Part shown: one piece after another, positions 1 to 9,246 of the stretch
How positions within the stretch are numbered: position 1 is the stretch's first letter
Layout of the letters: every line of letters starts with the position of its first letter
NCBI GenBank assembly: GCA_963777045.1
Contig: CAVZPD010000030.1
Location: 32,695 to 96,694 of the forward strand
From: JAPSGM01 sp963777045
Lineage (GTDB): Bacteria > Chloroflexota > Limnocylindria > QHBO01
DNA length: 64,000 bases
Direction: 5' to 3'
Notes under the pieces: generated by a model
Databases searched by the model: none
Seen by the model: only the letters and a program-made list of their open reading frames with translations
Told to the model about the DNA's origin: nothing
Translations under genes and position numbers: made by a program

Positions 1-379
1 CCAGGCCGCCCAGCCGCCCGTCGACGCCACCGATGCGCTCGTCCATGGCGGCCCGCTCGGCGGCGAGCTCGTCCTGGCGTGCCTCGACGGCGGTCAGCCG
101 GTCGCGCACCTCGTCCAGGTCCGCCGTATTGGCCCCGATGGGCGCGATGTAGCGGCTGTAGAGGATGGGCCAGCCCACGAAGCTGGCGACCACGATGGCG
201 GCTGCCACGACCAGCACCGCGCCGAGGCGAAGGAGTCGAGCGGTCCCACCACGACGATCGTCCTCTGCAGACATCGCCGCCGGCTCCGACACCGGATCGG
301 CGGGCGGCACGGCCGACGGCTCGTCAGCGCGCTCGCTGGCGGGAGGGTCGTTGGCTGGCTTTCGGCGAGTCTGCGGCAC
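1..379 (-). CDS. Membrane-anchored coiled-coil protein (3' part missing)
   Basis: The reading frame runs off the left edge, so only about 126 N-terminal residues are visible. The start is a GTG at 377-379, preceded by a GAGGAG ribosome-binding site about 6 bases upstream. The first 55 residues are Pro, Ala and charged (likely cytosolic). One hydrophobic segment follows at about residues 55-75 (core LGAVLVVAAAIVVASFVGW), then a charged Leu/Glu/Arg stretch of coiled-coil type (LDEVRDRLTAVEARQDE). I infer a bitopic membrane protein with an external coiled coil. No family is recognised and the function is unknown. The other open frames over this stretch are Arg/Pro-rich shadows. Confidence 0.6.
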   Translation of the reverse strand, partial: MPQTRRKPANDPPASERADEPSAVPPADPVSEPAAMSAEDDRRGGTARLLRLGAVLVVAAAIVVASFVGWPILYSRYIAPIGANTADLDEVRDRLTAVEARQDELAAERAAMDERIGGVDGRLGGL

Positions 380-518
380 GGCCGTCTCCTCTTTCGAACT
401 CGTTCTGGCAGGGCACGGTGGCTCCGCCTGGCACGGAGGCTAGCATCGTCCTGCCAGTCCTCCCGCATTACTTTGGTCATCGCGCAGGGTGGCACCAGCC
501 TTGCGCATCGGACGCGGC

Positions 519-1034
519 ATGGGCAGCTACCAGTCACCCGTCTCAGCCATCGTCAAGGGCGCGATCGCCGGCGCCGCGGGCACGTACCTCATGGGCGAGG
601 CGATGTCACGCGCACCGGGCCTCCTCGAGCGTGCCGGCTACCAGCTGCCGAAGGCGCCTCCGGGACCGACCGCACCCGATACCCCCACCGAGGAGGTCGC
701 GGAACGCCTCGCCGAGGGACTGGCGGACCAGACGATCGATGACGAGACGAAGGCGCAGGCCGGGCAGGTCGTCCATTGGGGCTACGGATCGGCCTGGGGA
801 GCGGCCTACGGCGTCCTGCAGGCCAGCTTCAAGGCGCCGACGTCACTCGGCGGCGCACTCTTCGGCGCGGCGGTCGGCATGGTCTCGCAGACCCTCCTGC
901 CCGCCATGGGGCTGCAGAACAGCATGAAGCGCAACCCGGCCGCCCTCACCGCCTACTACCTGGCCGGACACGTCGTCTACGGGCTCTCGGTTGCGCTGAC
1001 CTGGCGCGTCCTCAATCTGGGACGTCGCGGCTGA
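519..1034 (+). CDS. DUF1440-like small inner-membrane protein
   Basis: The protein has about 171 residues, with a Gly/Ala-rich hydrophobic N-terminal segment (AIVKGAIAGAAGTYLMGEAM), a charged middle, and three more hydrophobic Gly/Ala segments towards the C-terminus (GYGSAWGAAYGVLQ, GALFGAAVGMVSQ, LAGHVVYGLSVALTW). The arrangement resembles the DUF1440/YagU type of inner-membrane protein; I recognise the style rather than a diagnostic motif. An in-frame GTG at 489 is an alternative start; neither start has a clear ribosome-binding site. The 3' end overlaps the 3' end of lysA by 23 bases tail to tail. Function unknown. Confidence 0.55.
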   Translation: MGSYQSPVSAIVKGAIAGAAGTYLMGEAMSRAPGLLERAGYQLPKAPPGPTAPDTPTEEVAERLAEGLADQTIDDETKAQAGQVVHWGYGSAWGAAYGVLQASFKAPTSLGGALFGAAVGMVSQTLLPAMGLQNSMKRNPAALTAYYLAGHVVYGLSVALTWRVLNLGRRG

Positions 1035-2229
1035 GGAGGTCGTCCAGCGTCTCCCGACGCCGCGACAGGCGCGCCTCGCCGCCCTCAAGCACCGCTTCGG
1101 CCGGACGCAGCCGCCCGTTGTAGACCGATGCCATCACCGCCCCGTAGGCCCCTGCCCGCCCGATGGCCAGCAGGGCGCCGGTGCCGGCGACCGCCAGCTC
1201 CTCCGGGGTCAGCCAGGCCTCCAGGCCGCGCGCCAGCACGTCGCCCGCCTCGCAGACGGGGCCGGCGAGGTGGACGCTCCCGCCGTGGCGCATCGGCTCG
1301 CCGGAGGCGACCAGCGAAACCGGGTGGACCGCGCCGTAGAGCATCGGCCGGATCAGCTCGGTCATGCCGGCATCGGCCACGAGGTAGGTGCAGCCCTCGC
1401 CCGGGCGAAATTGCACGCGCACGACGCGCGTCACGAGCCAGCCGGCATCGGCCGCAAGCGACCGGCCCGGCTCGAAGACGAGCCGAGCGGGATCGGGGAA
1501 GTGCTCGCGCACCGATTCGGCCAGCGCCTCCAGCGCGGCGGCATCGGCGGTGAGGAGCCCGCCGCCCAGGTCGATGCGCCGCGGCTCCAGGCCCATCGCC
1601 GCGGCCGAAGCCACCGCCTGAGCGAGGCGCGCAGCGAGCGCCGCATGCCACTCGGACGACTCCAGCGCGGAGCCGATGTGGGCGCCAAGGCTCTCAAGCG
1701 GCAGCTTTGCGTCACGCAGGAGTCGCAGCGCGTCGGGCAGCTGCGGCTGCGGGATGCCGAACTTGCTGCTCGCGGCGCCCGTCGCCAGGTGCGGGTGCGT
1801 CTCCGCATCCAGCGCGGGGTTGAGGCGCAGCCCGATGCGCGGTCGCTCGTGTCCGGCAGCGAGGGTGAGGAGCGCCGCCAGCTCATCGAGCGATTCGGCG
1901 TTCACGAGGGCACCCGCCTCCAGCGCCAGGTGCAGCTCCTCGTCGCGCTTCCCGACCCCGTTCACCACGATGCGCTCCGGCGGGCAGCCGGCGCGTCGGG
2001 CCAGCGCCAGCTCCACCGCGGTCACCACCTCGCAGCCGGCACCATCCGCGACCAGGCGACGCAGCAGCTGTGGATCGGCGTTGGCCTTGACCGCATACGC
2101 GATCAGGGCACCGGGGAAGGCGCCCTGCCAGTCGGCCAGGTGTGCGGCAGCGAGGTCGAGGTCGGTCACGTAGAGCGGCGTCCCCCAGCGGTTTACCGTC
2201 TCGGCCAGGATGGCCGGAGCAGGGCTCAC
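1012..2229 (-). CDS. lysA: Diaminopimelate decarboxylase
   Basis: This PLP enzyme decarboxylates meso-diaminopimelate to L-lysine, the last step of lysine synthesis. The 405-residue product has the usual length for the family. The PLP lysine lies in YAVKAN (about residue 48), the phosphate-binding glycine-rich segment in DLGGGL, and the EPGR and GPVCEAGD motifs of the fold III decarboxylases follow in order. The GTG start at 2229 overlaps the stop of the upstream cyclase-ATPase gene (GTGA), so the longer in-frame extension is rejected. It shares an operon with that regulator, an unusual pairing. asd and hom, other aspartate-family genes, lie about 45 kb away. Confidence 0.93.
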   Translation of the reverse strand: MSPAPAILAETVNRWGTPLYVTDLDLAAAHLADWQGAFPGALIAYAVKANADPQLLRRLVADGAGCEVVTAVELALARRAGCPPERIVVNGVGKRDEELHLALEAGALVNAESLDELAALLTLAAGHERPRIGLRLNPALDAETHPHLATGAASSKFGIPQPQLPDALRLLRDAKLPLESLGAHIGSALESSEWHAALAARLAQAVASAAAMGLEPRRIDLGGGLLTADAAALEALAESVREHFPDPARLVFEPGRSLAADAGWLVTRVVRVQFRPGEGCTYLVADAGMTELIRPMLYGAVHPVSLVASGEPMRHGGSVHLAGPVCEAGDVLARGLEAWLTPEELAVAGTGALLAIGRAGAYGAVMASVYNGRLRPAEAVLEGGEARLSRRRETLDDLLSRDVPD

Positions 2230-5200
2230 CGCGCCGGTTCGGCTTCCGTCCGGCGCTCTGCCGCCACGCGCGTTGGCCGGTTCGGGAGAGGCACGACTGC
2301 CTGGCGGAAGGTGGCCACAACCTGCGACGCGCCGCGCTCCATGAAGAACGCCTCCGCCTCGGCTGCTGCCCTGGCCGATGGCGAATCGGGCTCGTGAATC
2401 AGCAGCCCCCACGCGAGCCCGATGAAATGCGCGAGGGTGAGGTAGCCGGCCTCCACCAGGCTCCCATGCGCATCGGACAGGCGACCTTTCACGGTATCGT
2501 GGTCGCCGGCTCGCGCCGCCTTCAAGGCACCCGGCGTGATTGCCAGTGCGTCGGCGACCGGACCCTCGGCGGATGGATGCTCGAGGCCGGCCGCCGCGTC
2601 GTCGAGTGCCTCAGGCATGTTCCCGGCAGCGCCGGCGACCGCCGCCAGCGCCCAGGCCTCGATCGAGAAGTTCGAGTTCTGCGCTGCCATGCGAGCCTCG
2701 TCCACGGTCAATGCCCACTGGCCTTCCATCAGCGCCAGCCAGGCAAGCGACAGGTGTGGGGCCGCGGTCACCTGCGCGGTCCGGAGGTGGGCGACGGCCT
2801 GGATCGCCTGGTTCACCGTCGCGTGCGCGGCTGCCAGGTCCCCGCGCGCCCCCTGCCGGGCGGCGCGGTCGAAGAGCAACCCCGCCACGTAGAAGGGCGA
2901 GGGGTCCGCGTTCTCGAGGGCGTCATCGACCGCCGCCGTCCAGCGATCCCACTCCCCGTTCAGCCATCCGAACTGCTGGCTCAGCATGAGGAACTGCAGG
3001 GTGAAGGGCCGATGCCCGAGGCGGACGCCCATCTCGTAGCCCTCGCGCGCGAGCTCGGCTGCCTCCACGGGGTTGATGAAGAAGAGCGGCCCCGCCAGGT
3101 TGTTGCGGGCACGGAGCGAGGCGGGGGTCAGCTCGTTGCGGTCGGCGAGGTGAATGGCTCCCCGCAGCGTCGCCTCGGACTCGACGCCGCGGCCGATCAC
3201 GCCGAGCGACGTGCCCTTCGTGATGAGCGCCTCGACGACTGCCCAGAGCGAGGCGCCGCTGATGGCCAGGGCATGGTCGCCGGCAGCGACGGCGTCGGCG
3301 TGCCGCTCGTCGAGCATCCTGGCACGGGCCAGCTCGGCCCACGCGGCGGCCAGCTCGGGCACCTCCCCGAGCGGCTCGGCCTCCTCGATGGCCCGCTCGA
3401 GTGTCTCGGCCGCCTCGGCCTCGTGCTGGAAGTTGATCAGGTTACGGCCGAGGCGCGTCGCGGCCCGCAGCTGCGAGACGCCGTCGCCGGCGCCGCGGTA
3501 GAGGTTGACGGCCTCCTTTGCGTTCACGATCCCGAGGGTCAGGTCGCCCGCCGGCTCACCGGCCTTCGCGATCCGTTCGTGAATCGCTGCCTGCTCGAGC
3601 TCGTCGCGGGCTACCGTCAGTGCCTGCTCCAGGTACGCGATCGCCTGGCGGTGCGAGTGCAGCGACGTCGCGCGATCTGCGGCCGCCAGCAGCGAGATGC
3701 GAGCCTGCGAGGCGAGCGCATCGGCCTCCGGTCCCGGGCGGGATGACCGGAAGGCGTCCAGGTAGTGGTTGGCCAGGACGCCGGCCAGCTCGTCCTCGCC
3801 CAGCGCTTCGAAGTGGCGGGCGGCCGCCAGGTGCTTCCGGCGTCGATCCTCGCGCGCCAGCGACTGGTAGGCGATCTCGCGCAGCAGGGCCTGGACGAAG
3901 CGGTACTGGCCACGCTCTGGCGAGTTCGGATCGACCTCCTGCGTCACCAGCTGGCGACGGCTCAGCCGCTCGAGCTGCACGACGAGCTGAGCGGGGTCGC
4001 CGCCGTTGACGGCAGCCAGGGACTCGAGCGTGAAGGAGAGCCCGAGCACCGCGGCATCCTGCAGCAGGGCCCGATCCGCCGGGTCGTTGGCATCCAGGCG
4101 GGCAGCGATCAGCGCCTGCAGCGTTTCGGCGACCGCGAGCTGAGTCAGGTCACCACGTACCGCGAAACGATCGCCGTCGGGGACCACCGCCCCGGTGTCC
4201 AGCAGCATCCGAACCGTCTCTACGGCATAGAGCGGAATCCCTTCGGCTCGCTCGACGACAGCGTCGAGCGACGAGCCCGGCACGCCTGGCAGCAGGCCGA
4301 TCAGCAGCTTGCGCATGTCGTCCGCGCTCAACGGCTCAAGGTTGGTCTGCGTTGCATTCCGGACTTGGCGCCCCCAATCAGGCCGTCGCTCGAGGAGCTC
4401 CGGGCGCGCGAGCGCCACCACGAGGATGGGAGAGCTTCGCGCCCAGGCAAGCAGGTCCTCGATGAAGTCGAGCAGCCCCTGATCAGCCCAATGCAGGTCC
4501 AGGAAGACCAGGATCGTGGGGCTCCGGTCGGCGATGCGCTCGAAGAGGAGGCGCCACGAGCTGAAGAGCTCCTCGCGCCCCTCGGCGGGCAGATTGGCAA
4601 GTCCCAGCAGGCCGGCAAGCCGCGGCTCGATACGGCGGCGCTCAGCCGCGTCGGGGACGTACTCCTCGAGCATGGCGGCAAGCTTTTCCCGAGCCTCGGC
4701 GGCCTCGGATCCTTCGGTGATCCGCGCTCTGCGGCGGACCATCTCGGCGAGCGCCCAGTAGCTGATCCCCTCGCCGTAGGCCGGCGAGCGGCCCTCGTGC
4801 CAGAACGCCTCGTCGACCACGCCGTCCAGGTACTTCTCGAACTCCCAGGCGAGCCGGCTCTTGCCGATGCCTGCCTGCCCGACGATCGTTACCAGGCGCG
4901 ACCGCCGGTCGCGTCGCGTCGCCTCGAACAGGTCCTTGAGCTGCTGCAGGTCCTCCTCGCGCCCGACGAACGGTGGCTCGAGTGTCGTCGACCGCCCCGA
5001 CCCGCCGCGCCGAGCGACGACCGCCACAGCTCGCCACGACGGGACCGGCGACGGCTTGCCCTTCAGCAGCTGCTTCCCGGCTTCCTCGAACGAGATGGCG
5101 TTCGACGCCGCGCGGTACGTGGCCTCGCCCACCAGCACGGTCCCGGGCGGGGCTGCTGACTGAAGGCGGCTTGCGGTGTTCACCAGGTCGCCGGCAACCA

Positions 5201-5762
5201 TCCCCTGGTTCTCGGCACCGACTGTGACGGCCGCCGCACCGGTCAGAACCCCGGCTCGCGCCGCGAGCGGCTGGCCGGCTACGTCGATGTGTGTGACCGC
5301 CGAGACGAGCTCCAGGGCCGCGCGCACGGCGCGCTCCGCGTCGTCCTCGTGCGCGGTGGGCGCGCCCCAGACCGCCATCACCGCGTCGCCGATGAACTTC
5401 TCGATCGTTCCGCCGTGCCCTTCAACGGTGCGCCTGGCCATATCGAAGTACCGGCTGAGGAGCTCACGGGTCTCCTCCGGGTCACGGTCGGCAGCCAGGG
5501 CAGTGGATCCCACCAGGTCCACGAACATGACCGAAACGAGCCGGCGCTCCGCCACCGGGCCCGCGGCTGCGACCGGGGCAGCGGCGCGTGCGGCCGCCGA
5601 CTCGGTGGAGGCCAGAAGGGCGGAGCCACAGTTGGCGCAGAAGTTCGCCGCCGACGGGTTCTCGTGGCCGCAGGCGTCACAGGACCGTGACTGAGCGGCT
5701 CCGCAGTTGATGCAGAACTTCGCGCCGGCCTCGTTGCGGGTGCCGCAGCTCGGGCAGTCCAT
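2226..5762 (-). CDS. Zinc-ribbon / class III cyclase / AAA ATPase / TPR regulator
   Basis: A 1178-residue multidomain protein. Two zinc ribbons come first (residues 3-20 and 28-45, four CxxC knuckles). A class III adenylate/guanylate cyclase domain follows (about 74-250), with metal-binding aspartates in FVDLVGST (D82) and KFIGDAV (D126). Next comes a P-loop ATPase of the AAA_16 type (Walker A GQAGIGKS at 295-302; Walker B-like ILVFLDLHWAD). The remaining ~550 residues are Ala/Leu-rich helical repeats of TPR type. Such proteins are common in Chloroflexota and Actinobacteria and are presumed signalling ATPases; the cyclase product and input are unknown. It is translationally coupled to lysA. 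The cyclase domain keeps both metal aspartates, so catalysis is plausible. Confidence 0.85.
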   Translation of the reverse strand: MDCPSCGTRNEAGAKFCINCGAAQSRSCDACGHENPSAANFCANCGSALLASTESAAARAAAPVAAAGPVAERRLVSVMFVDLVGSTALAADRDPEETRELLSRYFDMARRTVEGHGGTIEKFIGDAVMAVWGAPTAHEDDAERAVRAALELVSAVTHIDVAGQPLAARAGVLTGAAAVTVGAENQGMVAGDLVNTASRLQSAAPPGTVLVGEATYRAASNAISFEEAGKQLLKGKPSPVPSWRAVAVVARRGGSGRSTTLEPPFVGREEDLQQLKDLFEATRRDRRSRLVTIVGQAGIGKSRLAWEFEKYLDGVVDEAFWHEGRSPAYGEGISYWALAEMVRRRARITEGSEAAEAREKLAAMLEEYVPDAAERRRIEPRLAGLLGLANLPAEGREELFSSWRLLFERIADRSPTILVFLDLHWADQGLLDFIEDLLAWARSSPILVVALARPELLERRPDWGRQVRNATQTNLEPLSADDMRKLLIGLLPGVPGSSLDAVVERAEGIPLYAVETVRMLLDTGAVVPDGDRFAVRGDLTQLAVAETLQALIAARLDANDPADRALLQDAAVLGLSFTLESLAAVNGGDPAQLVVQLERLSRRQLVTQEVDPNSPERGQYRFVQALLREIAYQSLAREDRRRKHLAAARHFEALGEDELAGVLANHYLDAFRSSRPGPEADALASQARISLLAAADRATSLHSHRQAIAYLEQALTVARDELEQAAIHERIAKAGEPAGDLTLGIVNAKEAVNLYRGAGDGVSQLRAATRLGRNLINFQHEAEAAETLERAIEEAEPLGEVPELAAAWAELARARMLDERHADAVAAGDHALAISGASLWAVVEALITKGTSLGVIGRGVESEATLRGAIHLADRNELTPASLRARNNLAGPLFFINPVEAAELAREGYEMGVRLGHRPFTLQFLMLSQQFGWLNGEWDRWTAAVDDALENADPSPFYVAGLLFDRAARQGARGDLAAAHATVNQAIQAVAHLRTAQVTAAPHLSLAWLALMEGQWALTVDEARMAAQNSNFSIEAWALAAVAGAAGNMPEALDDAAAGLEHPSAEGPVADALAITPGALKAARAGDHDTVKGRLSDAHGSLVEAGYLTLAHFIGLAWGLLIHEPDSPSARAAAEAEAFFMERGASQVVATFRQAVVPLPNRPTRVAAERRTEAEPAR

Positions 5763-5776
5763 GGCTGCTGCGAACC

Positions 5777-6436
5777 TTAGCGCACGCGCGCCAACGTCAG
5801 ACCGTCTCCGACGGGGGTGATGACCGGCTCAACCCGGCCGTCGTCGTGGATCTTCGCGTTGAGCGTGCGCAGGGCCACGGTGTCCGCGTCAGTGGCCGAT
5901 GGGTCGGCCACCGCCCCGCTCCACAGCGTGTTGTCGATGGCGATCAGGCCGCCGGGCCCAACCAGGCGCAGCGCGCGTTCGTAGTAGGCGTCGTAGCCCT
6001 GCTTGTCGGCGTCGATGAACGCCATGTCGAAGCTCCCGCCGGCTTCCTCGGCCAGCAGGCGGTCGAGCGTCTCGAGGGCCGGCCCGACGTGCAGCACGAC
6101 CTGGTCGGCGACACCGGCATCGGTCCATCCCTGCCGTGCGAGGTCGGTGAACTCGCGGCTGACGTCGCAGCAGACGATGCGACCCTCGGGCGGCAGCGCC
6201 AGCGCCATGGCGGTTGACGAGTAGCCGGTGTAGGTGCCGACCTCCAGCACTCGCCGCGCGTGGGTCAGCTTCACCAGGAGTCCCAGCAGCGCGGCCTCCT
6301 CGGGCGCCGAGAGCATGCCCGCGCCGCGGGTCTGGTGCGTGCGCTCACGGATACGCGCCAGGGCGGGATGCTCGCGGATCCCAACCTCCAGCAGGTACTG
6401 GCGCAGGCGCTCGTCGAGGCCGATGGAGGTGGACAT
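5777..6436 (-). CDS. SAM-dependent O-methyltransferase (class I, CCoAOMT-like)
   Basis: A 219-residue product that matches the caffeoyl-CoA O-methyltransferase-like family in length. The SAM-binding motif I is LEVGTYTGYSS (about residues 60-70), followed by the acidic CDVS that binds the ribose, and FIDADKQGYDAYYE, the DxDK metal-binding signature of cation-dependent catechol-type methyltransferases. The substrate cannot be told from sequence. It starts 3 bases after the stop of the deacetylase gene, so it is in the same operon. A GAGGG ribosome-binding site precedes the ATG. Confidence 0.85.
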   Translation of the reverse strand: MSTSIGLDERLRQYLLEVGIREHPALARIRERTHQTRGAGMLSAPEEAALLGLLVKLTHARRVLEVGTYTGYSSTAMALALPPEGRIVCCDVSREFTDLARQGWTDAGVADQVVLHVGPALETLDRLLAEEAGGSFDMAFIDADKQGYDAYYERALRLVGPGGLIAIDNTLWSGAVADPSATDADTVALRTLNAKIHDDGRVEPVITPVGDGLTLARVR

Positions 6437-6439
6437 CGG

Positions 6440-7428
6440 CTAGAGGCCCTCGAAGACCGATGCTTCCCGGTGGCCGTCCGGGATCTCGTGGTCCCGCCAG
6501 CGGGTGAGCATGAAGTGCTCGGGCGAGATTGCCTTCGCGGCCAGGTCGTCGGGCATGTCCAGCAGCCAGCCCATGTCCTGCCGCTGGGTCTTGTGGCAGT
6601 CCATCGAGGCGCGCTTGGGCCCCGCGTAGCCCGAAACGTCGACGATGGTGGTGATCTCCTCCTCCGGCGTCCCGAAACCCTCGACCTCCTGGCCGGATGC
6701 GAGCTTCTCCTCCACCTGGCGCAGCGCCTCTGCGTTCGACGGGTTGAGCTCGTCGGCGTCGGGCCCGGCAGCCTCATCGCTCCCGAAGTCCCACGGCAGC
6801 GGGATGCCGCGCTCCGTCATCTCCTGCATCAGCGAGAACCAGCGGTCGCGGTTGAAGGCGACCTCGTAGAACTTCGCCACGGGTGCGCCTCCCCCGCGTC
6901 CGGGTAGCGGGCCGGGTCGGCGGCCGCCTCCCAGGCGGCGATGGCGATGCGGTGCGCGTTGATGTGGTCGGGGTGGCCGTAGTTCCCGTTCGGGTCGTAG
7001 CTGACCATGACAGCCGGCTTCGTTCGGCGCACGATCGCCACCAACTTGCCGGTGGCCTCGTCGAGGTCCGACTTCCAGAAGGCCTCCGGGTGCTCGTTCG
7101 ACTCGGTGCCCATCATCCCGGAGTCGCGGTAGCCGAGCAGGTGAAGGTCCAGCTCGCCGGGGTAGACGCCGCGCAGCGCGGCGAGCGAGCACGCCAGCTC
7201 CTCGCGTCGGATCTCGCGCAGCCGCGGGAAGGCCTCGTCGTAGTCGAGGCGCGGGTCGTGGATCTCGCCCTCCTCGCCGCCGGTGCAGGTGACGAGGTCG
7301 ACGCGATGGCCCTCGGCCACGGAACGGGCGATCAGGCCGCCGGTGGCGAACGACTCGTCGTCGGGGTGGGCGTGGACCAGCAGCAGGCCGGGCGACGTGG
7401 AGCGCGCGGCCGGATCAGGGCGCTGCAT
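6440..7428 (-). pseudogene. PIG-L / Mca-like deacetylase, split by a frameshift
   Basis: Two reading frames together make one PIG-L family zinc deacetylase of about 329 residues, of the mycothiol-conjugate amidase (Mca)/MshB type. The N-terminal half (start 7428) carries the zinc-binding AHPDDE motif and GHPDHINAHR. The C-terminal half (to 6440) continues as VAKFYEVAFNRDRWF and keeps clean coding character to its stop. The join is at a run of five C at 6891-6895 (five G on the coding strand); one more G would fuse YPDAG to GGAPVAKF in frame. It may be a homopolymer sequencing error or a true mutation. The protein would remove an acetyl or acyl group from an N-acetylglucosamine-type substrate. 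DUF971 lies 9 bases upstream and the methyltransferase 3 bases downstream. Confidence 0.75.
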
Positions 7429-7437
7429 GGAGCACCG

Positions 7438-7782
7438 TCACGATGTCGCCTCGCGGTGCTCCGCGCACTGGCAGAGCGCGCGCAGCTTGTGGTAGGTGAA
7501 GAGGCCCGTGTCGTGACCGTCGGCCCAGATGGGCGCCAGCGCGTAGCGGCCGATCCACTTCACCCGCTCCATCGTGGTCTGCTGCGGCGTGAAGATGGTC
7601 TCGGGCGTGACGACACCGGGCAGGCTGCCCTCGCCGGAGCAGAGGGCGCAGGGACACTCGCGACGGAGCGCCATCCAACCCCACTCGCCCAGGTGGCCGT
7701 CATCCCAGCGGATGCGCATCACCTGCGAGGTCTCGTCCAGCTCCACGGCGATCGGGTTGACGATCTCCTGCATCGGGCTCAT
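7438..7782 (-). CDS. DUF971 family protein (gamma-butyrobetaine hydroxylase-like N-terminal domain)
   Basis: A 114-residue single-domain protein with the DUF971 pattern: RIRWDDGHLGEWGWMALRREC near the N-terminus, CALC, and a second half with YALAPIWADGHDTGLFTYHKLRAL followed by CQC. The Cys and His residues (C44, C47, and a terminal CQC) could bind a metal, as in the zinc-binding N-terminal domain of gamma-butyrobetaine dioxygenase. Stand-alone versions are associated with Fe-S or metal functions in other bacteria, but the role is not established. It heads the short run DUF971, deacetylase, methyltransferase. Confidence 0.8.
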   Translation of the reverse strand: MSPMQEIVNPIAVELDETSQVMRIRWDDGHLGEWGWMALRRECPCALCSGEGSLPGVVTPETIFTPQQTTMERVKWIGRYALAPIWADGHDTGLFTYHKLRALCQCAEHREATS

Positions 7783-7797
7783 GGCTGTGACCTTACT

Positions 7798-9150
7798 TCA
7801 GGAACGGGCCGGCATCCAGTTGGGACTCACGCCGACCCAGCTGGCGCCGAACGAGACGCCGTTGCTGGTCAGCGCCATGGGCGCCACGCCATCGGCCAGG
7901 TCCCAGACGTAGAGGTCCTGCCGCACGCCGCCCGAGTTGCTGAGCCGCCCCAAGGTGAAGACGACCTCGTTGCTGGACGACGCCCAGCGCAGGTGGCTGA
8001 CCAGGCCCGTCACCTGCACGCTGGCCACCGTGTCCTCCGCCGCGTCGATCAGCGAGAGAACGCTGGTGCCGTCGTTGTTCTCGATGAGCTCGACTCGCTG
8101 ACGGCCGTCGGGTGCGAAGAGCACCGGCTGCCCGGTCGCCTCGGCGACGCTGCCATCCCCCGCATCGATGCGATAGGTCGCGGGCGCGCCAAGCACCCAG
8201 AGGTCCAGGTTGCCGTCCGCGACGGCGTAGAGGCGCACCAGTCCGCCGTCGTCCACGAACTGCGCCTCCTTCAGCTTCGGGTCGGCGCCGGTCACCGGAT
8301 GCGGATAGCTGACGGTGGCGAGGGTCTGCGCCTCGCCGGTGGCGAAATCGACCTGCAGCACCTCGGTGCTGTCGTTGGAACCGTCACGGGTGATGCGGAC
8401 GGCGTAGACGGTCTCGGAGTCCCAGCCCCAGCTGACGGCCGCCACGTCATCGGCCAGGGCACGGGCGGACTGCCCCGGGGTCAGCGCCACTGCGCGACCG
8501 GCGATGATGGCGACGCCCGAGCGTCCGTCCGGCGACCATGCGAAGGCCTCGATCCCCTGCTCGGCCTGGGCCATGATCGTCGGGTCTTCTTCCACGGAGA
8601 AGTCGCGGCGCAGCAGGTAGATGGGCGCGAGGCCCGATGGCCGACCCAGGTAGACCATCTCGAGCGGGCCGTACTCGGGCACCGGCGTCGCCGTCGGCGT
8701 CACGTCCGCGGTTGGGGCCGCGGTCGCGGTGGCCTCGGAGCTGGGGGCTGCCGGCGCGCTCGCGATCGCCACCTCCGACGCCGTGGCGGAAGCCGGTACC
8801 GAGGGGCCGGGCGTCGGCGAGGCGGTACCGACCAACCCGTTCGGGAAGGTGAAGATCAGCGCCAGCAGCACGATCACCATCCCGGCCAGGGCCAGGATGA
8901 CGCCGATCATCCAGGGCACGGCCTGCTCGGCCGTGGTCGGGCGCCGCCGCTCGCCGTCCAGGTTCGGGTCCCAGGCCTCGCCCTCCGAGCCGAAGGCCGT
9001 CGTCGTGGCGGCAGCCTCGGTCCTAGGTTCCGGATCTGGAGCGCCGGACGGCGGGTATCGGTCGAGCCGGGAGCCGGCCAGGCCCTCCTCGCGCGAAAGG
9101 TCGTTCTCGGGCCAGTTCGGGCCGTCATCCGGCGGGCGGGAGTCAGTCAT
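7798..9150 (-). CDS. Single-pass membrane protein with propeller-like extracytoplasmic domain
   Basis: The 450-residue protein begins with about 85 charged, Pro-rich cytosolic residues. A transmembrane helix follows (AVPWMIGVILALAGMVIVLL, about residues 78-100), then an Ala/Thr/Ser/Pro linker, then about 290 residues with repeated WSPDGR-like and WASSSNEVVF-like strands typical of TolB/PD40 beta-propellers (AFAWSPDGRSGVAI, VSWGWDSETVYAV, FAPDGRQRVEL). No catalytic motif is seen. I infer an exported sensor or scaffold domain; function unknown. The stop lies 15 bases before the DUF971 start, so the genes may be co-transcribed. Confidence 0.65.
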   Translation of the reverse strand: MTDSRPPDDGPNWPENDLSREEGLAGSRLDRYPPSGAPDPEPRTEAAATTTAFGSEGEAWDPNLDGERRRPTTAEQAVPWMIGVILALAGMVIVLLALIFTFPNGLVGTASPTPGPSVPASATASEVAIASAPAAPSSEATATAAPTADVTPTATPVPEYGPLEMVYLGRPSGLAPIYLLRRDFSVEEDPTIMAQAEQGIEAFAWSPDGRSGVAIIAGRAVALTPGQSARALADDVAAVSWGWDSETVYAVRITRDGSNDSTEVLQVDFATGEAQTLATVSYPHPVTGADPKLKEAQFVDDGGLVRLYAVADGNLDLWVLGAPATYRIDAGDGSVAEATGQPVLFAPDGRQRVELIENNDGTSVLSLIDAAEDTVASVQVTGLVSHLRWASSSNEVVFTLGRLSNSGGVRQDLYVWDLADGVAPMALTSNGVSFGASWVGVSPNWMPARS

Positions 9151-9246
9151 CGGTTCCTCCCGCGAGCTGCGCGGCGCACCGCGGCATCATAGCGGACCCT
9201 CCCCGAGCAATACGGCCGCGGCCGTGATCCACGAGAATGTGCGCGC

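Noticed and set aside
6883..9192. 769-residue open frame on the plus strand
   Set aside because: It lies antisense to three well-supported genes (deacetylase, DUF971, propeller-like protein) and has Arg/Gly/Val-rich composition typical of an antisense shadow in GC-rich DNA.
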